Of a DNA stretch of 22,060 bases, positions 8,315-15,602 are shown one piece after another. The first letter of the stretch is position 1. Each line of letters begins with the position of its first letter. The notes beneath the pieces were generated by a model. It had not been told where the DNA came from. It searched no databases and saw only the letters and a program-made list of their open reading frames with translations. This stretch comes from Chrysochromulina tobinii (Eukaryota > Haptophyta > Prymnesiales > Chrysochromulinaceae), in NCBI GenBank assembly GCA_001275005.1, contig JWZX01001675.1, forward strand, positions 1-22,060, read 5' to 3'. The translations under genes and the position numbers were made by a program.

Positions 8315-8487
8315 CCGCGCGGCCCGCTATCCCGCCGTGGTCGTGGGGGTCGGGAGCTCGTTACGGCGTCCGGTCCGCTACACGGACAGTTCACACAACG
8401 TCCGCGGTCACCTTCGGTCCGAGGATGAATAAAGGTAGCGAGAAAAGGTCAGTCGAATCGACACGTAGAAAACAGCCCCGCCCGTTC

Positions 8488-11050
8488 TCACTCCACTGCC
8501 CCAGTCCGGACATCTCCTTCGAGCCCGTCGGCGAGCAGCGCCTCGCGCGGCAGCAGCGCCTCGCTTGCGTGCGTGCTCGCGCTGCCGAAGCGGCCCGGCG
8601 GCTGCGGCGCGACGTCGCCGGCGACGTTGCGTAGGAGACTACCGCCGCCGCCGCTGCTCTCGGATGTCGGCATGCAGCTGTAGCGTTCGTCGGCCGACGG
8701 CTCCCCGCCGCCGCCCGCACGTGCCATGCGGTAGCTTGCCATCATCGACGAGAAGGAGGCGCCTCCGACGACGAGGAAGGCATTCTCCTCGAGGATTGCA
8801 GCGGAGGCGGCGCTGGCCATCGAGCTCGCATCGCTCATGAGCGACATGCGCGACATGCGGTCATGGATACCTGTCCCTCGGCGGCTGCCGTACCGGCTGC
8901 CGGGGACGCTAGCGCTCGCCCCGCCGCCGTAGCCGCCGCCGCCGCCGCCGCCGTCGCCGCCGCCGCCGCCGTCGCCATCACCGCCGTCGACCTCCGTCGC
9001 CGCCCGTTGCCGGCTCCATCCAAAGAACTCGTCATCGATGGGCTTGGGCAGACCAGCGCCGACGGTACGATTCTGCTGCCGGGCTCGCACCTGCATGCAA
9101 TGAGGGAAGCAATGAGGGAAGCAATGAGAGGCCCTCGGAGGCAATCAGAGGCAATCAAGGGGCCGGCCTCGCACCTGCATGCAATGAGGGAAGCAATGAG
9201 AGGCCCTCGGAGGCAATCAGAGGCAATCAAGGGGCCGGGCTCGCACCTGCATGCAATGAGGGAAGCAATGAGAGGCCCTCGGAGGCAATCAGAGGCAATC
9301 AAGGGGTTCGGCAGCCGAGCTCGCACGAGGCCGTCCCCGCCGCCATCACACGCGGTCGTGGAGCGATTGAGGCCACTGTGGGAAGTCGACAACGCTCGCG
9401 TCGATGGCTCTTGGCCACATCCGGTGGTGCGTCGTTCGGACGGCGTGTCGCGCATCGAGTCTCGCATCGAGTCTTGCGTGGGTGGCATGCCAAAGTCCCG
9501 CGGCCCATCCGCGCCAATCGCCATCGTGAGACGATCCATGATGTACTCGTCGCGCTTGTACGAGATGATGAAGACGCCGGCGATGCAGCACCCTACTCCG
9601 GGGGCGAGGAGTAGTATCCACGGCATCGTGAGCTCGTCAAAGGCCAGCCCGGAGGCGGCCACACCACCGAGCGAGAAGAGGCAGAAGTAGAGCGGTACCA
9701 CCTCCGACGCCTTGAAGTACATGAGGGCCGCGTTCTGGAGTAGCAGGCCGCCGACGGCGGTTACGATCAGACAGACGAGGGCTGCGCAGGTGACGAGTGG
9801 CAGGTGACAAGGGGGGCAGGTCGCGAGGGGGGGGCGCGTGGCACGTGAGCACGGGAGGAGGAGGAGGAGGAGGAGGAGGAGAGGAGGAGGCGGCGGCGGC
9901 GGAGGAGGAGGAGGAGGAAGTGGTCGTGGTGGTAGTGGAGGAGGAGGGGGAGAGCGAGGGTGATTGGGCACTTACATCCCCACGCGTAGACCCAATCAGG
10001 CGAGATCCAAAAGTAGGACCACTTGCCCGGCATCGGGAAGCCCAGGAAGGAGGCGAAGCATCGCGCCGAGACGATGGTGAGCGACGAGACGAGCGATGAC
10101 TCCACCAGGTACACCCACGCATACTTTTGGCAGTACTGCTCGTGTACATACCGGTACATGAGGAAGAGGCCGACGACGACGATGGCGATGAGGATCCAGA
10201 AGCCGCCGGAGACAACGACCTCGGAAAGGCCGGTGCACGTCTGGCCAGGTGGCGTGTGGACGCACGTGGGCGTGATCGGCGGCTGGGGCTCGCCCACCTG
10301 CGAGAAGACCACGCAGACCACGCCTACGATGATGAAGGTGATGCCGATGGCGTCTTGCCGAAGGAACGGCTCGCCCAGCAACAGGTGGGCAGCAACCGCA
10401 TTGAAGACGACCGTCAAGCAGCCGAGCGGCGTCACGAGCGTAGCCGGCGCGTACCCGAGCGCCGCGAGGTTCATGATCTCGGCCACAAGGTTGCCGATCG
10501 TGCCCACCCACCAGAGTGGGATCTCCATGAAGCTCACCATCGGCTGGCCAGTCGAAGGGTCCGTGTTCTTGATGTGCACGTACTTTTGGACGTTGAGCGC
10601 CGCGCAGATCCCAGCGGAGGCGAAGACGACGAGCCCGAAGCCGATCATGTCGCTCAGCAGCGCGCTCATGCCCGCAGGCGGAGGAGGCGGCGGCGAAGGA
10701 GGCGGCGGAGGGGAGCGTCTTGGGCGGTGCGGCGGCTCGGGCGGGAAGCGCGGCGGCAGCGGAGGGTGTGAGGGCGGCTTCGAGGGCGGCTTCGGGGGCG
10801 GTGTCGAGGGCGGCGGGAACGGCGGCGGCGACGGCGGCGGTGGTGACGGCGGCGGCGAGGGCGGTGGTGATGGCGGTGGGCTCGGCGGCGGCGGGGAAGG
10901 TGACGCTGCCAGCTCCAAGCCTTGGTCCTTTCCAGACTCGACGTTCGAGCCTTTCGTGGACGGGATGCTCGGTGAGCCACCGACCGCGAGGCGCTGCGCA
11001 GTGGCCAGGGCAGCGAGCGAAAGGAGAACCGACCAGCGGGCATTCGCCAT
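8488..11050 (-). CDS. NIPA-type magnesium transporter with Pro-rich N-terminal extension (three exons)
   Basis: Exons on the minus strand: 11050-9976, 9781-9327 and 9090-8488; together 2133 nt in one frame, 710 aa. A signal-like N terminus (ARWSVLLSLAALATAQ) precedes a Pro-rich region (51-125, SPPP repeats). The membrane core follows: MIGFGLVVFASAGICAALNV, then a segment with the NIPA pattern of LNLAALGYAPATLVTPLG and VFNAVAAHLLLGE, then DAIGITFIIVGVVCVVF. Exon 2 contributes LQNAALMYFKASEVVPLYFCLFSL and WILLLAPGVGCCIAGVFIIS. These are the hallmarks of the NIPA/DUF803 family, about nine membrane helices, which move Mg2+ and related divalent cations. The cytosolic tail is rich in Ser, Arg, Met and Gly with a poly-Gly run. 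Both splice junctions preserve frame, and the first joins two conserved membrane segments. The exon 3 junction is less certain because of repeats in the intron. Confidence 0.85.
9084..9326. repeat. 72-bp tandem repeat array with splice-site words in each unit
   Basis: CTCGCAC marks unit starts at 9084, 9168, 9240 and a partial one at 9320 (plus strand). Spacing is 84, 72 and 80 bp; the 84-bp unit has a 12-bp internal duplication (AATGAGGGAAGC). Unit content: CTCGCACCTGCATGCAATG, GGGAAGCAATGAGAGG, then two GAGGCAATCA words and AAGGGG. Copies are nearly identical, so the expansion is recent. Confidence 0.95.
9091..9326 (-). other. NIPA gene intron 2 (236 bp) built from tandem repeats
   Basis: Donor GTGCGAGCTCGG at 9326 (minus) and acceptor TGCATGCAG ending at 9091; exon 3 then begins GTGCGAGCCCGG. 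The junction is phase 0 and gives DGL-VRARQQNRTVG. The intron is filled by three copies of a 72-bp unit, each of which carries both an acceptor-like TGCATGCAG and a following donor-like GTGCGAG. Only the acceptor at 9091 leads into the long open exon 3; using the next repeat's acceptor meets a TGA after nine codons. Confidence 0.7.
9782..9975 (-). other. NIPA gene intron 1 (194 bp, GT-AG, phase 1)
   Basis: On the minus strand it opens with a textbook GTAAGT donor after TACGCGTGGGGAT and closes with ACCTGCGCAG. Removing it links YAWG to SLVCLIVTAVGG in the membrane core. Much of it is a pure CCT/CTC-type pyrimidine run on the coding strand. Confidence 0.88.
9849..9953 (+). repeat. Purine-rich GAGGAG / GGCGGC microsatellite inside NIPA intron 1
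   Basis: About 100 bp of almost uninterrupted purine on the plus strand: GAGGAG repeats, a short GGCGGC block, GAGGAG again, then GGTGGTAGTGGAGGAG. On the transcribed (minus) strand this is a long polypyrimidine tract between donor and acceptor. The strong strand asymmetry is of the kind that can form triplex DNA. Confidence 0.85.
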
Positions 11051-11481
11051 ACCGTCGCTCTTCGGCGATCCCGCTCGGAAGGGATCTGTGAATATTCACA
11101 GCCCTTCCGTCGAAATAGGCTCCACTCTCGGACTTGACGCGTGGCAGCTAGCTCCCCGCACGCCCGCCCGCAGCGACGCGCCGCAGCGCCGCGCCTAGTC
11201 CCGTATTGTCGGGATCTCCAGTGCTGACTTGTTTAGTTGGATATTGTCCAACATCTTACGCATTGTCGTAGCTATGTCGTAGCCGCATATGATCCGCATG
11301 GGCACGCACCATCAAATCGAGTCTACACTCAGTTAATCACTTTGACTTTCTCGGTACGAAGTCAAGTTACAAGTTTCACGCAATTCCAATTGGTTTCACG
11401 AGCGGCCGCAAGAAACGCGCCGGGGTCCCCACAACACAACACGAATCTCAACACGCCTCTCTCAGTCACCTTATCATAAAC
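11051..11481. promoter_or_regulatory. NIPA upstream region with a 14-bp perfect palindrome
   Basis: 431 bp between the NIPA start and the stop of the next minus-strand gene. TGTGAATATTCACA at 11087-11100 is a perfect 14-bp palindrome about 37 bp upstream of the NIPA ATG. The remainder becomes AT-richer toward 11240-11480, fitting the 3' UTR of the VTT gene. No gene seen. Confidence 0.45.
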
Positions 11482-12414
11482 TCAGGCATCGAGATCGACG
11501 TCCAGGTCCTTGAGCGCATCGGTCGCAATCTTGCCCGCGAAGGTGATCGCGCCGAGCGTGGCCGCCACACCCACTCCGAGTAGCACCGGATCGAAGTCGG
11601 CCCCGTTGATCACCACGTCCGCGCCCACCGAGCCCGCTGACACGTAGGCGGCGACCGCGGGAAAGCTGCCCAATAATGTGCCGACGCTGAACGCGGCGGC
11701 GGGCACGGGCGAGAGGCCAAAGACATAGTTGGCCCACGCGAAAGGCAGCACTGGCGAGAGGCGCAGCAGCGTGATCAGCGTGAGGGACGTCCCGAAGCCC
11801 GCGCTCCCAAAGGCTTTGTCGAGCGCCTGAAACTGCTTGGACTCCTTCGTGGCCTCGAGGAGCCCGGCGCGGCCGAGGTTGCGCGCTAGGAAGAAGGAGA
11901 TGGTCGCCGACATTGTCGAGCACGTGAGCACGGTGGCCGTCCCCTTCACCGCGCCAAAGATCGCGCCCGCTGAGACCGTTAATATGAAGGCAGCGGCGAC
12001 CGGCACCACCTGAAGGAAGATCGTGGCTGCGGCGAACGCAAAGTAGCCCTCGGTTCCGAGGCCTTGGAAATACTCAATCATAAACCTGACCTCCTCCGCA
12101 GGGTTGCTCGTGCCCGTCCACTGCTGCCCGAAATAGAAGAGCGCCGCTGTGCCGCTAAACTGGACGCCTTCCAGGATGAGTGCCGAGGAAGCGAGTGCAC
12201 CCGCCGCCACGGCCGTCCCGAGCGGCTTCTCCTCGTCTGCCTGCCCCGCCTGTGTCAGTGACACTTTGCCTCTCAACCAGCGCAGTTGCTGTCGCTGGCG
12301 TTGCTCCGCTGACGCTCGGCAGTCGCGGCAGGAATCAAAGAGCGGCCCGCCAGCCGTCACGTAGCCGGCAGCAGCACTCAGCAGGCAGACGGAAAGGGTG
12401 ACGAGTAACCGCAT
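11482..12414 (-). CDS. TVP38/TMEM64 family (VTT/DedA-like) membrane protein
   Basis: The first good ATG is at 12414 (minus), giving 310 aa and starting MRLLVTLSVCLLSAAAGY, a signal-like leader. I chose it over a non-ATG extension of 11 codons. The VTT core spans roughly residues 125-262: a helix with FLQVVPVAAAFILTVSAG, the family glycine turn AGAIFGAVKG, then TMSATISFFLARNLGR, a loop, and the diagnostic LITLLRLSPVLPFAWANYVFGLSPV block followed by FSVGTLLGSFPAVAAYVSAG. A last helix (~276-296) ends in an acidic tail. Family members such as TMEM41B, VMP1, Tvp38 and DedA work in membrane lipid scrambling, secretory-pathway or plastid membranes. With a signal-like start in an alga, secretory or plastid-envelope location is possible. 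It is divergent from the chromatin gene at 12750. Confidence 0.87.
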   Translation of the reverse strand: MRLLVTLSVCLLSAAAGYVTAGGPLFDSCRDCRASAEQRQRQQLRWLRGKVSLTQAGQADEEKPLGTAVAAGALASSALILEGVQFSGTAALFYFGQQWTGTSNPAEEVRFMIEYFQGLGTEGYFAFAAATIFLQVVPVAAAFILTVSAGAIFGAVKGTATVLTCSTMSATISFFLARNLGRAGLLEATKESKQFQALDKAFGSAGFGTSLTLITLLRLSPVLPFAWANYVFGLSPVPAAAFSVGTLLGSFPAVAAYVSAGSVGADVVINGADFDPVLLGVGVAATLGAITFAGKIATDALKDLDVDLDA

Positions 12415-12749
12415 TGACGTCCCAGTCAAGTCAAGGACTCGTCCCACCTCCTCGTCGTGGGCACAAAAACGAGATCAACCTTTATCCGAAGAAGTTCCCT
12501 GAGGAATTTCGCAAACTCAAAAAAGGAGTGCCCCACCGTCGGGCGTTTTGTCATCCCGGTGGCGCGTTTGTGATTTGTTTCTCTGAAAAAAAGACTCTAT
12601 TCACAAAACGCCGTATTGGGCACACCGTGACCCACTCCTGTCTGCGCTGCGGCCTGACAAACCGCGTACGCGCGGCCAGCGCTCCCCTGCGCAAGTGCTC
12701 GACCTTGCCGAATTTCGACGCGCGAACGGATCGTTGACCACAGCCACCC
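12415..12749. promoter_or_regulatory. Intergenic promoter region of two divergent genes, with inverted repeat
   Basis: 335 bp between the two divergent ATGs. It contains a perfect 10-bp inverted repeat, GGCGTTTTGT (12542-12551) and ACAAAACGCC (12603-12612), with an inner near-match GCGTTTGTGA/TCACAAAACGC, and an A-rich run at 12586-12592. This is AT-rich against the flanks and is the likely shared promoter. No TATA box is certain. Confidence 0.4.
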
Positions 12750-14658
12750 ATGAAACTTGAGAAGAAATTTGCCTCGGGCGACAAAGTCGAGGTTCTGTCC
12801 TCGGAGGAGGGCTTCTCCGACGCTTGGGCGACGGCAACAATTGTGAAAGCTGAAAAAGGGCTCTGGCTCGTCGAGTACAGCAAGTTTGTCGACGGCGATG
12901 GAAAAGCACTGCGCGAAACGGTACGCGCCTCGCGAATTTCACACTGGCCGCTGCCGTCCAGACGCCATTGGGCCAGGCTGTAGGCCACCTCGGCCTTTTC
13001 CGCATGGGTGTAGCCAGTGTAAGCCCAAGGCCTTCGCTGTGCCTCATGAGCATGCGGTGCACTTTTGGGGAGGACGCTCACCCTTGCCGCGCTCCGGCCG
13101 TGACTCCTCAACCGCTGATCTGCTTCGGACGCGCGCGCTGCGCCGCCTCTCTCGCAGGTGCTCCCTCACCGGCTGCGGCACGTGCCGATCTTTCCTGTGC
13201 TCTTCAACCCCGGGCCGGGCGTGCGTGTGGAGGGGTACCTTCACGACTGCTGGTGGCCCGGAGAGGTCGTCGAGCAGCACTACCGCAAGGGCTTCCGGAT
13301 CTGCTTCGACGACGGCGACAACGCGTGGCTCGTGCGTCGCAACGTGCGACCCATGCTACGGCGTGCGCCCGAGCCGGGCACTTGGACACTCCGTGGCGTG
13401 AGCAGTGTGAATGGCGTGAGCGGTCGCGAGTCGCAACGGCTGGGCGTGCAGGGCACGCCGCCCTTGCCACCGCCGCCGCTGCGCTTCCCGAACGAGCTCA
13501 ACCCTCACGTTGTGATCGGCGCGCTGAGGGAGCTCATCGAGGGTCGCGACTGGGCGACCCTCAACCTCGCGACCATCCAGATGGAGGTCGAGGCAACGCT
13601 GCTGCCGCACCAGCCGAGCGGCTGGCTCGCGTCGTATCGGCTCTCGCTCGTCGCGGCCCTCGAGAGGGCCCTCGCGTCGCAGCTGCTGCGGCCCGCACCC
13701 AAGCGGACTAAGCACCGGTTACTCTCGCCAGCCGCTGGACGCGACACCAAGCGCTCGCGCAACGCCGCGTACTCGCGCGTCGGGCTGCTCTACCGCCCTC
13801 TGCTGCGCACGCAGCTGCCGGTCGGCGTGTCGGTCGTGGCCTTGGCGACGGTGCTACGCGGTGTGCGCCGGCTGGCGGCTTCGGCGGAAGAGGCGACGTA
13901 CCTGCTCCAGTGCATGGGTCCCGAGGTGCTCTTCATGCCGAGCACTGATGAGTGTGATGATGAGCACGATGATGAGTGTGATGATGAGCACGATGATGAG
14001 TGTGATGATGAGTGTGATGATGAGTGTGATGATGAGTGTGATGATGAGTGTGATGATGAGTGTGATGATGAGTATGATGATGAGCTCTGATTGCCCCTGA
14101 GTCCCGCTGAAGGTCTCGGATGATGGCCTCCCTCAACAGGTGCTCTTCATGCTTGCTGCCGAGCAGCTCGCTGTGCACAACGCGCCGCCGCCCCTCGCCA
14201 TCACAACGACCAACGCCGCCGCCGCCGCCGCCGCCCGTGCCTCAGGTCGAACCTCCGCCAATAGCGCCGAGGCGCCCGGCCTCGCGGGTGCTCGACACGG
14301 CGCTTCTGCCAACGGTGCCGAGGCACCCGGCCTCGTGGGTGCGTCTGGCGTGGGCCATAGCGCCGTGTCGAGCACCGCGCCTGAGGACTCTGTGGCTAGC
14401 CTCCTCCTCTCACCGTACCTGCAGCCCGCCGCCTCCGTCGCCGCCGCCGCCGCCACCGCCGACGCCTCCACCATCGCCGCCTCCTCCGGTGCCGCCTCCT
14501 CGTCCGCCGCCTCCACCAACGTGATGCGCGTCTGCTCGGCAGATGCGCTTGGGACGGCGCCTACCGGTGCCGACACAGGACCCGATGCGGTCGAGGGCTC
14601 CTTCGACGAGGACGATGGCGCGGTGCGCTGCGAGATCCGCAGCGCCGCAGCCGATGAA

Positions 14659-14704
<46 letters not shown>

Positions 14705-15561
14705 GCGATGGCGGCCGGCGCGTCTGTGCGATGTGCTCCGCGTGCATCTTCAACGTCTTCCTACGTGCCGAGCCTTTCCCGGCCGCGGACGGCAATGGTG
14801 CGATGGCCGCTGCGGCGCCGCCGGCAGCTGCTGTCCCACCCGAGCCGGGCTTGATCTCGATGGATGAGATAGCTGAGGACGCGATGGACTCTCTCGCCGA
14901 AGACGCGATGGAGCCGCTAGCCACGTATGATGAGACCAGCCCTCTTACTCTTCACAGCGGGCCGGCCGATCCTTCTTCCTCTTCACAGCACTCTTCTTCA
15001 CAGCCCGCCTCTTCTTCACAGCCCGCCTCGGCCAGCCCGCCGCCGACCTCGCCACCCGCCGCTGCGCTCGTCGCCACTATCGACATCTGCCCCGACTGCT
15101 GGAGCGCCGTCGTGGGCGGCTCAGCCGAGTGGCCGACGCTGCCAGACGGCACCGAACTGAGCGCGCTCGCCTTCCGCCCCTGTTGTGAGCTGCCGCCGGA
15201 GCTCTGCGCCGAGACGTCGCGAAGGCTGCAACATGTGATGACGCCCGAGGTGCTCGCGGCTGCCGCGAACCATGAGTGGTCTGATTGCATCTGAGTGCAT
15301 CTGAGTGCATCTGATTGCATCTGATTGCATCCCTCATCAGGTGCTCGCGGCTGCCGCGAACCACGCGGCGAGCCGACCGCCGCTCGGCGGACCGCTGAGT
15401 GAGGAAGGCTTTCGGCGCTTACTCGAGGGGGACTCACCGCCGACGGGCGTCGCCAGGCTGAACGCGCGCGGACCGGCGCTCAATACGGCGTTCCTCCACC
15501 AGTCCGCCGCCGGCCGAGGAGGCGGCGGCGGCAGCAGCAGCAGCAGCCGAGGCGTCGGCGT

Positions 15562-15602
<41 letters not shown>

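Noticed and set aside
9091-9326. CRISPR-like array
   Set aside because: The repeats are directly adjacent, with no unique spacers, in a eukaryotic intron; this is a minisatellite.
10023-11198. Long Gly-rich plus-strand reading frame
   Set aside because: It lies antisense to the NIPA exon 1; its Gly runs are the complement of the Pro-rich region and it has no domain.
13926-14090. Acidic DDEC repeat as the true C terminus of a short Agenet protein
   Set aside because: Possible as a retained-intron form, but the exact 15-nt duplication at both splice borders and the long open exon 3 favour an intron.
14133-14924. Minus-strand frame with poly-Pro
   Set aside because: It is the mirror of the GGC run and Ala-rich coding in exon 3; the plus strand has continuity with exons 2 and 4.
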